From contig DUSU01000045.1 of the NCBI GenBank assembly GCA_012842425.1, positions 1 through 35,807 on the forward strand: a stretch of 35,807 nucleotides of DNA, in the 5' to 3' direction. Below, in pieces: positions 24,307-33,126 of this stretch. Each line of letters starts with the position of its first letter. Positions within the stretch are counted from its first letter, which is position 1. A program made the position numbers and the translations under genes. The notes below the pieces were generated by a model. The model had not been told where the DNA came from and searched no databases. It saw only the letters and a program-made list of their open reading frames with translations. Source of the DNA: Candidatus Fermentithermobacillaceae bacterium. GTDB lineage: Bacteria; Bacillota; Sulfobacillia; Fermentithermobacillales; Fermentithermobacillaceae.

Positions 24307-24702
24307 ATGGCCCCTCACAGGATAGGTGTGGATGTAGTGGCCGTAGGCCGTATAAGGCGGAGCCTGCAGTCCTTCGGAGACGCTTTCCGGAGGAAGCTCC
24401 TTACGCCCGGTGAGTCGGATTACTGCCGGGGACCTCGTGAACCCGAGAGGGTCGCCGGACGGGTGGCCGCCAAAGAGGCTGTGATGAAGGTCTTGGGGCT
24501 GGGATGGCCGGCCATCCCGTGGACTTCCATAGAAGTGCTTCCTGATGAATATGGGCGGCCGGCCGTAAGTCTCAATGGCAAAGCGGCAGAGGCCATGAGC
24601 CGGCTCGGGATTTCGGCCATCGACGTATCCATTACGCATGACGGCGATATCGCCATTGCGGCCGCTATCGGAACGGTAACCGTCCGGGGGGAGAAACCAT
24701 GA
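24307..24702 (+). CDS. acpS: Holo-[acyl-carrier-protein] synthase
   Basis: Transfers phosphopantetheine from CoA to acyl carrier protein, activating fatty acid synthesis. 131 residues, the usual AcpS length. The Mg2+-site motifs are present: IGVDVV (Asp9) and RVAAKEAVMKVLG, followed by VSITHDGDIAIA. It overlaps the next gene by four bases (ATGA). The order acpS - nnr - endoAI - endoA resembles Bacillus subtilis, except that alanine racemase, which sits within that neighbourhood in Bacillus, is missing. A pyrimidine-rich tract precedes the gene. Confidence 0.95.
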   Translation: MAPHRIGVDVVAVGRIRRSLQSFGDAFRRKLLTPGESDYCRGPREPERVAGRVAAKEAVMKVLGLGWPAIPWTSIEVLPDEYGRPAVSLNGKAAEAMSRLGISAIDVSITHDGDIAIAAAIGTVTVRGEKP

Positions 24703-26267
24703 TTTTCTTGGCCCGTTCAGACGAGATGCGCCGGATTGACCGGCAGGCTGTAGAGTCCGGTATACCCGTTTCCATCCTTATGGAGAACGCGGGCCGGGCC
24801 CTCGCGGACCGGGCGTCCGAAATAGCCGCTAAAGCCAGCGAAGGCGCCCCGGTAGTGCTGGCGGGCCCCGGACAGAACGGCGGAGATGGACTGTGCGCTG
24901 CGAGACATCTCGCATCCCGCGGCCTCATGGTAAAGGTAGTCCTGTTTGCGTCTCCCTCACGCATGACCGCCGAAGCCAAACTCAACTTGGATGCCTTGCG
25001 GTCTTATCCCGTTGAGGTCTTCCGGGTGGACGGGGAGGCCGGTTTTCAGGAAATCCGCGACCGTCTGGGCCGGGTCTCGGTGGTTGTGGACGCCCTCCTC
25101 GGGACCGGCCAGAAGGGGCCGCCCAGGCCTCCCATGGACGAGGCCGTGAGATGGGCCGGCGATGTAGGCGCCCCGGTCGTGGCGTGTGACATCCCTACAG
25201 GCGTGGACGCCGATACAGGGAACGTCTTCGGCCCGGTTATCAAGGCGGACTTAACCGTGACGATGGGATTGCCCAAGCGAGGTCTTTACGTTTATCCCGG
25301 CGCGAAGTTCGCGGGGCGCATAGTCGTGGAGTCCCTCGGACTGCCGCCTTCTTTACTCGAAGGCCCCTTTGACGTGGCGGCCTTAACCGCGAATGACGCC
25401 AGAAACCTCATGCCTCGCAGGGAGGCCGATCACCATAAAGGGCTTTCGGGCCACGTGCTGGTCGTCGCCGGTTCCATGGGTATGGCCGGCGCCGCTGCCC
25501 TGTCGGCGAAGGCGGCGCTCCGCGGAGGAGCCGGAACCGTTACGCTCTTGTGCCCGCAGGAGATCTACTCTGTGTGTGCCGGGATGGTACCGGAAGTTAT
25601 GGTTCTCCCGGCGTCGGAAGGAGGTTCCTTCTCAGCTGAAGACGGCACCATGGCCGTTATTGAGGACTTCTTGGTGAGATCAGAGAGCGTCGTGCTCGGA
25701 CCCGGTATAGGACGGGGAGAGCGGCAAGAGGCATTCGTCAAGGAGTGTGTCGGGCTCATCGCTTCCAAAGGCGTGCCTTGCGTGATCGACGCCGACGGTC
25801 TCAACAACCTCTGCGGCTCGGGCGGGCTATCATATCTCGCAGCCCTTGAGGGTAAGTTTATCCTGACTCCTCACCCCGGTGAGCTTTCCAGGCTCTTGGG
25901 CGCCGGTACTCGCGATATTGAGAGTGACCGGATATCCGCAGCGAGAGAGGCAGCGTCGAGAGGCAAAAGTGTGGTGTGTTTGAAGGGAGCCGGGACGTGT
26001 GTGGCGAACTCGGTAGGTAGAGTTACCGTCAGCACCACGGGAGACCCGGCGATGGCGACTGCAGGGTCCGGAGATGTCTTGGCGGGAGTGATCGCTTCCC
26101 TAGTATCTCAGGGTCTTCCGCTCTATGAGGCGGCTTGGCTTGGGGTTTTCTGGCACGGCCTTGCAGGCGAGATAGCCGCGGCGAAAACGGGATTATGCGG
26201 CGTGCTCGCAGGTGAGATATGCGATTACCTACCGGAAGCCCGCAAGACATTGGTGGGAGGTGAATGA
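24699..26267 (+). CDS. nnr: Bifunctional NAD(P)HX epimerase / dehydratase
   Basis: Repairs hydrated NADH and NADPH. 522 residues: an N-terminal YjeF_N epimerase domain (about 1-215; PVVLAGPGQNGGDGLCAARHL, then CDIPTGVDADTG) and a C-terminal ribokinase-like ADP-dependent dehydratase domain (about 230-515; CVIDADGLN, LTPHPGELSRLLG and the nucleotide-site GSGDVLAGVI). The fusion is common in bacteria. It overlaps acpS at its start and the antitoxin gene at its end, both as ATGA, so translation of these genes is probably coupled. Confidence 0.95.
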   Translation: MIFLARSDEMRRIDRQAVESGIPVSILMENAGRALADRASEIAAKASEGAPVVLAGPGQNGGDGLCAARHLASRGLMVKVVLFASPSRMTAEAKLNLDALRSYPVEVFRVDGEAGFQEIRDRLGRVSVVVDALLGTGQKGPPRPPMDEAVRWAGDVGAPVVACDIPTGVDADTGNVFGPVIKADLTVTMGLPKRGLYVYPGAKFAGRIVVESLGLPPSLLEGPFDVAALTANDARNLMPRREADHHKGLSGHVLVVAGSMGMAGAAALSAKAALRGGAGTVTLLCPQEIYSVCAGMVPEVMVLPASEGGSFSAEDGTMAVIEDFLVRSESVVLGPGIGRGERQEAFVKECVGLIASKGVPCVIDADGLNNLCGSGGLSYLAALEGKFILTPHPGELSRLLGAGTRDIESDRISAAREAASRGKSVVCLKGAGTCVANSVGRVTVSTTGDPAMATAGSGDVLAGVIASLVSQGLPLYEAAWLGVFWHGLAGEIAAAKTGLCGVLAGEICDYLPEARKTLVGGE

Positions 26268-26566
26268 CCCGTCCTCGGGGTCAGGTGAGATTGGCCGGTC
26301 TAAGAAGAGTCGTAGTGGGTTTTACAGAGGAAATGCTGTCCGGCATCGATAGTCTCGCGCAGGAGACAAACCGGTGCCGTTCCATGTTGATCAGAGAGGC
26401 ATGTTCTTTCTACATCGCAGAGAAACGCCGGGCGATGCTTCGCGAGCGCATGAAGGCGGGATATCTTGAGATGGCAGAGCTGAACCGCGCGCTGGCGGAG
26501 GAACTCGGTGCCGATCTAGAGGATCGGGACTGGTCCGGCGACGTATGGGTCTGGAGGAAAGCTTGA
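26264..26566 (+). CDS. ndoAI: EndoAI-like ribbon-helix-helix antitoxin
   Basis: Antitoxin of 100 residues that would bind and block the adjacent MazF/EndoA toxin and repress the shared promoter. The N-terminus RRVVVGFTEEMLSGID, then SLAQETNRCRSMLIREAC, fits a ribbon-helix-helix (CopG-like) domain. The acidic, aromatic tail (EELGADLEDRDWSGDVW) is the likely toxin-binding arm. The ATG overlaps the nnr stop by ATGA and the toxin starts immediately after its own stop, so antitoxin and toxin depend on a housekeeping transcript. Confidence 0.88.
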   Translation: MTRPRGQVRLAGLRRVVVGFTEEMLSGIDSLAQETNRCRSMLIREACSFYIAEKRRAMLRERMKAGYLEMAELNRALAEELGADLEDRDWSGDVWVWRKA

Positions 26567-26917
26567 TTGGAACCTACAAGAGGCGATATCTATTTCGCCG
26601 ATCTTAGTCCCGTAATAGGCTCAGAACAGGGCGGTTTTAGGCCTGTATTAATCATCCAGAATGATATCGGCAATAAGTACAGCCCTACTGTCATCATTTC
26701 CGCGATTACATCTCAGATCCAAAAGGCACGCCTCCCAACCCACGTTGAGCTTTCGGTCCGCGATTCAGGTCTTGACAAAGACTCTGTTGTCCTATTGGAG
26801 CAGCTCCGGACCATAGACAAGCGGCGGCTGAAAAGGAAAGTGACAAGGCTTTCTGAGGAGCTCATGAGAAAAGTAGACGAGGCTCTGGCGATCTCAATTG
26901 GACTCAAGCAAGTATAA
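26567..26917 (+). CDS. ndoA: MazF/EndoA-type mRNA interferase toxin
   Basis: Sequence-specific endoribonuclease of 116 residues. It closely resembles Bacillus EndoA, including [18 protein letters not shown], then [17 protein letters not shown] and LPTHVELS. The catalytic residues known in EndoA are conserved at the same positions: Arg25 and Thr48, with His59. The start is TTG directly after the antitoxin stop, with GGAGGAAAG inside the antitoxin's last codons. The weaker start codon may keep toxin below antitoxin. UACAU cleavage would be predicted by homology, not shown here. Confidence 0.95.
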   Translation: MEPTRGDIYFADLSPVIGSEQGGFRPVLIIQNDIGNKYSPTVIISAITSQIQKARLPTHVELSVRDSGLDKDSVVLLEQLRTIDKRRLKRKVTRLSEELMRKVDEALAISIGLKQV

Positions 26918-26934
26918 AGAAAGGGAGATATACA

Positions 26935-27969
26935 GTGGATTTTGAAAAGATGGGGTTTCGCAGGGTGAAGCTGGCGGAAACCCCCACTCCTTTTGAAGAG
27001 GCCCCACGTTTCTCCAAGGCGGTTGGAGGCCCCAGGATATTCCTCAAAAGAGATGACGCCACCGGACTGGCCCTCGGGGGCAACAAAGCCAGAAAGCTCG
27101 AACTCCTCATGGGAGAAGCGCTCGAACTCGGAGTAGATACGGTCATTACCTGCGGAGGACCCCAGTCAAACCACGCCAGGATGACCGCGGCGGCAGCGCG
27201 GAAGCTGGGCCTCCACCCGGTCCTGGTGCTGGACGGGGATGACCCGGGAAAGCGCGAGGGGAACTTGCTGCTAGATCACCTTCTCGGCGCCGAGATAATC
27301 TTCTCCGGTCATAGGAGCTCCGGCGACCTTCTTGACGAAGTGAAGGATATGGTAATCGCGCGGGGCGGAAAGCCGTATGTCATCCCTCTGGGCGGCTCCA
27401 ACGCGTTCGGCGCGCTGGCGTACATCGAGTGCATGGAAGAGATCGTGGGCCAGTGCAAGTCGCTTGGTGTCTTACCGAAGGCCCTTTACGTGGCCTCCGG
27501 TTCTGTGGGAACCCTGGCCGGGCTTATCATGGGCAAGGTGATCTTTGGCGCGGGGCTCACCATCAAAGGGAAGGCCGTGAGCCCGGGAGCCGAAGCCAAG
27601 GCCCAGCGTACCGTCCAACTCATGACGGAGGCCCTATCGCTTCTCCGGTCTCGCGTTCCCAGTGTGGGTGCGGATCTCGCCCGCCTTCTGAACATGAGCG
27701 TCGAGAGCCTTTCTGAACTCGTGGATATCGACGACCGCCAGGTCGGAGAAGGATACGCCATTCCCACCGAGGCAGGACTCGAAGCCATCCGGCTCCTGGC
27801 CCGGACTGAGGGAGTGCTCACGGACCCGGTGTACACGGGCAAAGCCCTGGCGGGTCTCGTGAAGGATGCCCGCGACGGGCTTTACTCCCGGGACGACGCA
27901 GTGATCTTCCTGCATACTGGAGGTGTGCCATCGGATTTCGCTTTCCACGAGATTCTTTCGAGGCAGTGA
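26935..27969 (+). CDS. PLP-dependent D-cysteine desulfhydrase / ACC deaminase-family enzyme
   Basis: Fold-type II pyridoxal-phosphate enzyme of 344 residues. The PLP lysine is Lys51 in LGGNKARKLE, and the substrate-contact motif QSNH is at 77-80. The phosphate loop reads ASGSVGTLAG. The family includes D-cysteine desulfhydrase, 1-aminocyclopropane-1-carboxylate deaminase and L-cysteate lyase; D-cysteine or another D-amino acid is the best guess. GTG start with AAGGGAGATA upstream, 17 bases after endoA. The following C26 hydrolase and DmpA-type peptidase suggest a small set of genes for breaking down unusual amino acids or peptides. Confidence 0.88.
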   Translation: MDFEKMGFRRVKLAETPTPFEEAPRFSKAVGGPRIFLKRDDATGLALGGNKARKLELLMGEALELGVDTVITCGGPQSNHARMTAAAARKLGLHPVLVLDGDDPGKREGNLLLDHLLGAEIIFSGHRSSGDLLDEVKDMVIARGGKPYVIPLGGSNAFGALAYIECMEEIVGQCKSLGVLPKALYVASGSVGTLAGLIMGKVIFGAGLTIKGKAVSPGAEAKAQRTVQLMTEALSLLRSRVPSVGADLARLLNMSVESLSELVDIDDRQVGEGYAIPTEAGLEAIRLLARTEGVLTDPVYTGKALAGLVKDARDGLYSRDDAVIFLHTGGVPSDFAFHEILSRQ

Positions 27970-28029
27970 GCGGTTAGGTGCCCGGTTAGGGGTGTTTTCT
28001 TTCGTTATCATGAGAGGAGGAACCTTAGA

Positions 28030-28737
28030 ATGAGGCCTATTATCGGGATTACAGCTACCTACGATGAGGAACGGAACGCCGCAGGTGTGCCCATGACTTA
28101 CATAGAGGCCGTGCTCGAAGCAGGCGGCAAGCCTCTCCTCATACCCGTCATGCCTCAGGAAGTCGCCGAAGAGAACCTATCAGTAATCGATGCCCTGCTT
28201 ATCCCGGGCGGTGTCGACGTAGACCCGCGCCATTACAACGAGCGCCCCGTCCAGCAGTTGGGGAGGATCAACCCGCTCCTCGACGAGCTGGAGATCGGTC
28301 TCGCAAAGAAAGCCTTGGGGATGAACATGCCGATGCTGGGCATCTGCCGGGGATGCCAGGTAATCACCGTCGCGGCCGGAGGCTCACTCGTTCAGGATAT
28401 CCCAAGTCAGGTAGGAGGGGCTCAGAAACACTCTCAGCAAGCCCCTAGGTGGTACGGCACTCACGAGGTAGTGCTGGACGAAGGGTCCCTGTTTGAGCGC
28501 GTGCACAAGACCCGGAGGCTTCTGGTCAACTCCTATCACCACCAGGCCATCAAGAACCCCGGCGACGGCTTCACGGTGACGGCTCACGCCCTTGACGGCG
28601 TCGCGGAAGGCGCCGAGAGGAACAAGGGCTTCTGTCTCTGCATCCAGTGGCACCCCGAGGGCATGTGGCCGAAGAACCGGGTGTTCCTCGAGCCTTTCAA
28701 GGCGCTTATCAGAGCCGCTAAGGGAGAGGAAGTATAG
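28030..28737 (+). CDS. Gamma-glutamyl-hydrolase, peptidase C26 (PuuD-like)
   Basis: Class I glutamine-amidotransferase-like hydrolase of 235 residues, probably cleaving gamma-glutamyl amides such as gamma-glutamyl-GABA. The catalytic triad is visible: Cys106 (LGICRGCQ), His208 and Glu210 (IQWHPEGMW). Early family motifs are LLIPGGVDVDP and YNERP. A strong GAGAGGAGG precedes the ATG. Its stop is followed at once by the ATG of the DmpA-type gene, so the two are surely co-transcribed. Confidence 0.92.
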   Translation: MRPIIGITATYDEERNAAGVPMTYIEAVLEAGGKPLLIPVMPQEVAEENLSVIDALLIPGGVDVDPRHYNERPVQQLGRINPLLDELEIGLAKKALGMNMPMLGICRGCQVITVAAGGSLVQDIPSQVGGAQKHSQQAPRWYGTHEVVLDEGSLFERVHKTRRLLVNSYHHQAIKNPGDGFTVTAHALDGVAEGAERNKGFCLCIQWHPEGMWPKNRVFLEPFKALIRAAKGEEV

Positions 28738-29850
28738 ATGCCCAGTCCATCCCGAAGACCTAGGGTCAGAGAATTTGGCCTGGAGATAGGGTTCCTGTCT
28801 CCAGGCCCTAAGAACAGCATCTTGGACGTCCCAGGCGTGGCAGTGGGCCACACTACCCTTATTGAGGGTGACGGGAAGCTGGTGGTGGGAAAGGGGCCCG
28901 TCCGCACCGGTGTTACCGCGATCCTTCCCCACGGGGGGAACCTTTTCAGAGAGAAGGTGCGGGGAGCCATCCACGTGATAAACGGCTTCGGCAAGGCTAC
29001 CGGCATCGCGCAGGTGCAGGAGCTTGGGGTCATCGAGACTCCGATTGTACTCACGAACACCCTGTCGGTAGGGACGGCCTGGGACGCCCTATGCGAGTAC
29101 ATGCTCGAGCAGAATGAGGATATCGGTGTTGCAACCGGTACCGTGAATCCGCTGGTTGCCGAATGCAACGACGGATACCTCAACGACATAAGAGGAAGAC
29201 ACGTAAAGAAAGAGCACGTTTTGAGCGCCCTCAAGGGAGCTTCCACCGAAACCTGCCCGGAGGGCAATGTGGGAGCCGGTACGGGCATGTCGTGCTTCGG
29301 GTTCAAAGGCGGGATCGGGACGTCGTCTAGACGCCTGACCGGCGAGATTGAAGATAAACACCTCGGAGTCCTCGTGCTGGCCAACTTCGGCTCGACCAGA
29401 GATCTGATGGTAGCAGGGGTCGCCGTCGGGGCCGTTCTGGAGTCCCGCCGCGTGCCGCCGCAACCGCCCGGTTCGATCGTCATCGTCATTGCGACCGACG
29501 CTCCCCTCTCGGACAGGCAGCTCGGCAGGATAGCCAGGCGCGCTCAAGGTGGGCTCGCGAGGGTCGGTTCGGTTTTCTCGAACGGGAGCGGCGATTTTGC
29601 CATCGCTTTCACAACCGACGGGCGGGTTCCTCATTCTTCTCAAGGCATGATAGAGGAGAGAAGACTGGGAGATGATTCCCGAGAAATGGCCGGTCTCTTC
29701 AGGGCGACCGTGGAAGCCGTCGAAGAGGCGGTCTTGAACGCGCTCTTTGCCGCCGAAACGCTTATCGGGAGGGACGGCAACTCCCGCGAAGGTCTGCCCC
29801 TCGAGGAAGTGCGGTCTATTCTTGCCTCTAGGGGAGTACTAAACGAGTAA
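28738..29850 (+). CDS. DmpA/BapA-type S58 aminopeptidase
   Basis: N-terminal-nucleophile peptidase of 370 residues that removes N-terminal D-amino acids, beta-amino acids or L-residues, depending on member. The autocleavage site Gly218-Ser219 is in LANFGSTRDL, which would give alpha and beta chains. Other family segments: LDVPGVAVGHTT, INGFGKATGIAQVQELG, and GAGTGMSCFGFKGGIGTSSR. It follows the C26 gene with no gap. No signal peptide, so probably cytoplasmic. Specificity cannot be read from the sequence. Confidence 0.92.
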   Translation: MPSPSRRPRVREFGLEIGFLSPGPKNSILDVPGVAVGHTTLIEGDGKLVVGKGPVRTGVTAILPHGGNLFREKVRGAIHVINGFGKATGIAQVQELGVIETPIVLTNTLSVGTAWDALCEYMLEQNEDIGVATGTVNPLVAECNDGYLNDIRGRHVKKEHVLSALKGASTETCPEGNVGAGTGMSCFGFKGGIGTSSRRLTGEIEDKHLGVLVLANFGSTRDLMVAGVAVGAVLESRRVPPQPPGSIVIVIATDAPLSDRQLGRIARRAQGGLARVGSVFSNGSGDFAIAFTTDGRVPHSSQGMIEERRLGDDSREMAGLFRATVEAVEEAVLNALFAAETLIGRDGNSREGLPLEEVRSILASRGVLNE

Positions 29851-29950
29851 TGGGAAGCCGGCAGAAAGTTCGCTTTTTGCGGAAGGATATGCAGGCCAAT
29901 GGTAGAACTATCTTGACTCGGCTCTATTCATAGCAGTGAGGAGGATGACC

Positions 29951-30592
29951 ATGTCCCAACCGCCCCGTAAATCAAGGAGGCCTTCATATCTGTCGGGACC
30001 GGGCAATCCGCCCCCACTGTCTCAGGGCGAACCGGAATCGCCCGCGCCGCCTCCCAAAGAGAGCGCTCCCGAACCGGAAGAGGACCGCGAACTCCTGTCA
30101 TGGAGAGTATGGCTTCTGCCCAGGAGGCCGGTCGTCTCCGCGCTGGTCGTGGCAGTCCTTCTTTTTAGCATCTACCTAGCCTATTGGGCTCTTCCGCAGC
30201 TCTTGTTCGTAGTACTCATTACCTTTATCTTGCTCAACAGACTCGCGCCTTACCTGTTTCCGGTGAAGTACTTCCTAACCGAGCAAAAGGCGGGCTACAA
30301 GACTTTCCTTGCTGCTGATTCGAGGCCTTGGGAGCGGTTCTTCACGTATTACAAGTTCCATGATGGAGTGCTCCTGTCAAACGACACCCGGTCGGTGAGG
30401 GGCAGGTTACGTGAAGGGCTTTTCATGTATTACGGTGCCGAGACGCCTGTGGATGAGGTCCTCTCGATCGTCGCCTCCAAACTCCCGTCTCCCGAGGAGG
30501 CGATGAAGCCCAAGGATGAGCCTGACTTCAAGGGTGGCGTGGGTTCGGCCCTCCGGCGGATCCGCCGGCTCAGGGGCAAAGAGCGCTCTTGA
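29951..30592 (+). CDS. Uncharacterised membrane protein with two helices
   Basis: Not recognised. About 213 residues: a Pro/Glu-rich disordered N-terminus (about 1-45), two adjacent transmembrane helices (about 55-95, VVSALVVAVLLFSIYLAYWA and QLLFVVLITFILLN), then a cytoplasmic part (KYFLTEQKAGYKTFLAADSR and following) that looks beta-rich and could be a PH-like fold, with a very basic end (RRIRRLRGK). I choose ATG 29951 since GAGGAGG is six bases upstream; earlier in-frame GTG 29936 and ATG 29945 are badly placed. It may belong functionally with the ATPase block that follows, since it is on the same strand with no other gene between. Confidence 0.75.
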   Translation: MSQPPRKSRRPSYLSGPGNPPPLSQGEPESPAPPPKESAPEPEEDRELLSWRVWLLPRRPVVSALVVAVLLFSIYLAYWALPQLLFVVLITFILLNRLAPYLFPVKYFLTEQKAGYKTFLAADSRPWERFFTYYKFHDGVLLSNDTRSVRGRLREGLFMYYGAETPVDEVLSIVASKLPSPEEAMKPKDEPDFKGGVGSALRRIRRLRGKERS

Positions 30593-30610
30593 TAGGGACC
30601 AAAGCCGATA

Positions 30611-30627
30611 AAGCGCGGCGCGCGCTT
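30611..30627 (+). terminator. GC-rich hairpin after the membrane protein gene
   Basis: AAGCGCG (30611-30617) and CGCGCTT (30621-30627) form a 7-bp stem with a 3-base loop but no following T-tract. It could be a weak terminator or RNA-stability element. Confidence 0.35.
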
Positions 30628-30743
30628 GTCCTCAGGACTTCCGTCCTCTCGTCCTAGAAGCATTTGGATGGACGAGAAAGTGACGAATTACTGTAGAATA
30701 ATCAGGATAATTGGAGAACTAACGGGGGAAAGGGGTGACGCTC

Positions 30744-31166
30744 TTGTTTAGGGTTCCGGAGCCTATTGATCAGAAGCGGCGTGATGAGATAATCGAGGCT
30801 ATCGCCAAGCGCGTCGAACAGTTCGGTATGCTTGTGCCCGCCATATTCTTCCTCGAGATGCACAAGCCGCTGAGCTATATAACGGGCCAGGGGCTGCACT
30901 TCTTGGCCCCGATCGCGAGCGTGTTCTTCAATACCTTCGAGGATTATGCCTACTTCTTCGATGACAGGAACAATGTCGAACTCCTGATACAGAAACTAGA
31001 GAGTCTGGCAGAAAAGGAGGAGGAAAGAGCCCGCGAGCTTAAGGCCCAGCGCAAAGCAAAGAAGGCTGCCATGAAGGCTGCTAAGTCCGGTGGCACCATG
31101 ATGGACGAAGCCATCAAGATGTCCGGTGAGAACCCGGAAACAACCGATAATATTGCCCCCAAGTGA
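30744..31166 (+). CDS. Small uncharacterised protein upstream of MutL-type ATPase
   Basis: Not assignable to a named family. About 140 residues. A conserved-looking core (VEQFGMLVPAIFFLEMHKPL, then SYITGQGLHFLAPI and FEDYAYFFDDRNNVELLIQKLE) is amphipathic rather than clearly transmembrane. A Lys/Glu/Ala-rich coiled tail (AEKEEERARELKAQRKAKKA) and a flexible end follow. TTG at 30744 lies five bases after AAAGGGGTGA, the best ribosome site; GTG 30735 is an alternative. It ends 86 bases before the ATPase start. The core sequence suggests membrane-surface association. Confidence 0.7.
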   Translation: MFRVPEPIDQKRRDEIIEAIAKRVEQFGMLVPAIFFLEMHKPLSYITGQGLHFLAPIASVFFNTFEDYAYFFDDRNNVELLIQKLESLAEKEEERARELKAQRKAKKAAMKAAKSGGTMMDEAIKMSGENPETTDNIAPK

Positions 31167-31182
31167 GAAGGTTTTTTCGGTT

Positions 31183-31188
31183 TTGACA
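31183..31188 (+). promoter_or_regulatory. Candidate -35 element upstream of the MutL-type gene
   Basis: A perfect TTGACA lies 65 bases before the GTG start. A -10 at the right distance would overlap TATGGAT (31204-31210), which is a poor match, so the promoter call is tentative. Confidence 0.3.
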
Positions 31189-31252
31189 TCGTACTAAGTC
31201 ACTTATGGATTTTTACTCTCAGGGGTTGGCAAGCGAGGAGGGGAAAGCTTCA

Positions 31253-33109
31253 GTGCCGGAAGAGAAGGCTGCATTTACGCTGGACAGAGAGATAAACTCT
31301 GTTCTGGCTACAGACTGCGGTTCAACCACAACAAAAGCGATTCTCATTGAAAAAGTGGGTGATGAGTATCGCCTGATCACTCGTGGCGAGGCTCCCACTA
31401 CTGTCGAAGCTCCGTTCGAGGACGTGACCGCCGGTGCTCGCAACGCTATCCGGGAGGTCGAGGAGCTTACAGGAAGGACTCTACTTGACGAGAAGGGTGT
31501 TATCACCCCGAGGCGTCCCGACGGGACCGGCGTTGACATCTATATGTCCACTTCTTCGGCAGGTGGCGGACTCCAGATGATGGTCGCTGGCGTCGTGAAG
31601 ACCATGACTGCCGAGTCGGCCGCCCGTGCCGCTCTCGGCGCAGGCGCCATCGTTATGGACGTAATCGCTGTCGACGACGGGCGTAAGCCCCACGAAAAGA
31701 TCCAGAGGATCAGACAGCTGCGTCCTGACATGATCCTTCTGTCGGGAGGTATTGACGGCGGCACCATTACCCACGTAGTGGAGATCGCCGAACTTATCTC
31801 CGCCGCAGAGCCCAAGCCCAGACTGGGTATTGGGTACAACCTGCCGGTTATCTACGCAGGAAACAAAGACGCGAGGCCCCACATCAAGAACAGCCTCTCC
31901 AAGAAGGTTGACCTGCGCGTGGTAGACAACCTTCGCCCAGTGCTTGAGAAAGAGGTCCTGGGTCCCGCCAGAGAAGAAATCCACAATCTGTTCATGGAGC
32001 ACGTCATGGCCCAGGCTCCCGGCTATAACAAGCTGATGTCCTGGACCCCTGTCCCTATCATGCCGACCCCCGGGGCGGTGGGTATATGCATGCAGACTGC
32101 TTCCAAGGAATATGACTTGTCGGTTATCGGCGTGGACATCGGAGGCGCTACCACCGACGTATTCTCGGTGTTCGGTGAGTTCTTCAACAGGACCGTTTCG
32201 GCCAACCTGGGTATGAGCTACTCCATCTGCAACGTGCTCTTGGAGACCGGGGTCGCCAACATCATGAGGTGGATCCCCTTCGACATTAACGAGGGAGAGC
32301 TGAGGAACAGGATCCGCAACAAGATGATCCGTCCGACCACGATCCCCCAGACCCTCGATGACCTGATCATCGAGCAGGCCATCTCCAGAGAAGCACTCAG
32401 GCTCGCCTTCATCCACCACAAGAGCCTGGCCGTTGGACTCCGCGGCGTCCACAGGCAGAGGACCATCGGCGATACGTTTGAGCAGACAGGGTCAGGCGAG
32501 ACCTACATCGACATGATGGACCTTGGACTCCTCATCGGTTCGGGCGGAGTTCTTTCCCACGCACCGCGTAGGGCTCAGGCGGCTATGATGCTCTTGGATG
32601 CGTTCCAGCCCGAAGGCATCACGATGCTCGCGGTAGACTCGATTTTCATGATGCCCCAGCTCGGCATCCTGTCCACCGTACATCCGAAAGCCTCCATGCA
32701 GGTATTTGACCGCGACTGCCTCATCAAGCTCGGTACGGCGATCGCTCCTACCGGCCCCAGCGGCGGAGCCAAGGACGGAGATCCTTGCGTAAAGGTCGAG
32801 CTCGAGGTGGACGGCAAGACCATAGTCGAAGAAGTACCGTACGGTTCGATCAAACTCATCAAGCTCGAGGATGGCAAGAAAGCCAAGGCGATCATCCATC
32901 CCTCTAGGCAGTTTGACGTCGGTAAGGGCCACGGTCATACTCTCGAGACGACCGTAAACGGTGGAGTAGTCGGAGTCACCATCGATGCCCGAGGCCGTGT
33001 CTTTGATGTGCCGCAAGACAAGGCACTAAGGAACAAGAAACTGGTTGAGTGGTTCACGGCGATGAACCTGTATCCCGAGGATCTGCTCAAGAAATACGCG
33101 CAGGTGTAA
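31253..33109 (+). CDS. MutL/GlmL-type ASKHA ATPase
   Basis: Actin/Hsp70-superfamily ATPase of about 618 residues, related to MutL/GlmL proteins that were first found next to B12-dependent glutamate mutase. Nucleotide-site motifs: phosphate-1 ATDCGSTTTKAILIE at the N-terminus, phosphate-2 SVIGVDIGGATTDVFSV in the middle, and adenosine motif LLIGSGGVLSHAPRRAQ. The mutase subunits are absent from the window. The start is probably GTG 31253 (GAGGAGG at 31235-31241). An in-frame ATG at 31205 has no ribosome site and lies next to a possible promoter. The adjacent downstream gene, 17 bases away, is probably its partner. The role is unknown; reactivation or assembly of another complex is the family-based guess. 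Confidence 0.85.
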   Translation: MPEEKAAFTLDREINSVLATDCGSTTTKAILIEKVGDEYRLITRGEAPTTVEAPFEDVTAGARNAIREVEELTGRTLLDEKGVITPRRPDGTGVDIYMSTSSAGGGLQMMVAGVVKTMTAESAARAALGAGAIVMDVIAVDDGRKPHEKIQRIRQLRPDMILLSGGIDGGTITHVVEIAELISAAEPKPRLGIGYNLPVIYAGNKDARPHIKNSLSKKVDLRVVDNLRPVLEKEVLGPAREEIHNLFMEHVMAQAPGYNKLMSWTPVPIMPTPGAVGICMQTASKEYDLSVIGVDIGGATTDVFSVFGEFFNRTVSANLGMSYSICNVLLETGVANIMRWIPFDINEGELRNRIRNKMIRPTTIPQTLDDLIIEQAISREALRLAFIHHKSLAVGLRGVHRQRTIGDTFEQTGSGETYIDMMDLGLLIGSGGVLSHAPRRAQAAMMLLDAFQPEGITMLAVDSIFMMPQLGILSTVHPKASMQVFDRDCLIKLGTAIAPTGPSGGAKDGDPCVKVELEVDGKTIVEEVPYGSIKLIKLEDGKKAKAIIHPSRQFDVGKGHGHTLETTVNGGVVGVTIDARGRVFDVPQDKALRNKKLVEWFTAMNLYPEDLLKKYAQV

Positions 33110-33126
33110 GGAGGAGGGTTAGAAAA

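Noticed and set aside
31253-33109. DNA mismatch repair MutL
   Set aside because: The protein has ASKHA phosphate motifs (DCGSTTTK, DIGGATTD) and not the GHKL ATPase motifs of the repair MutL.
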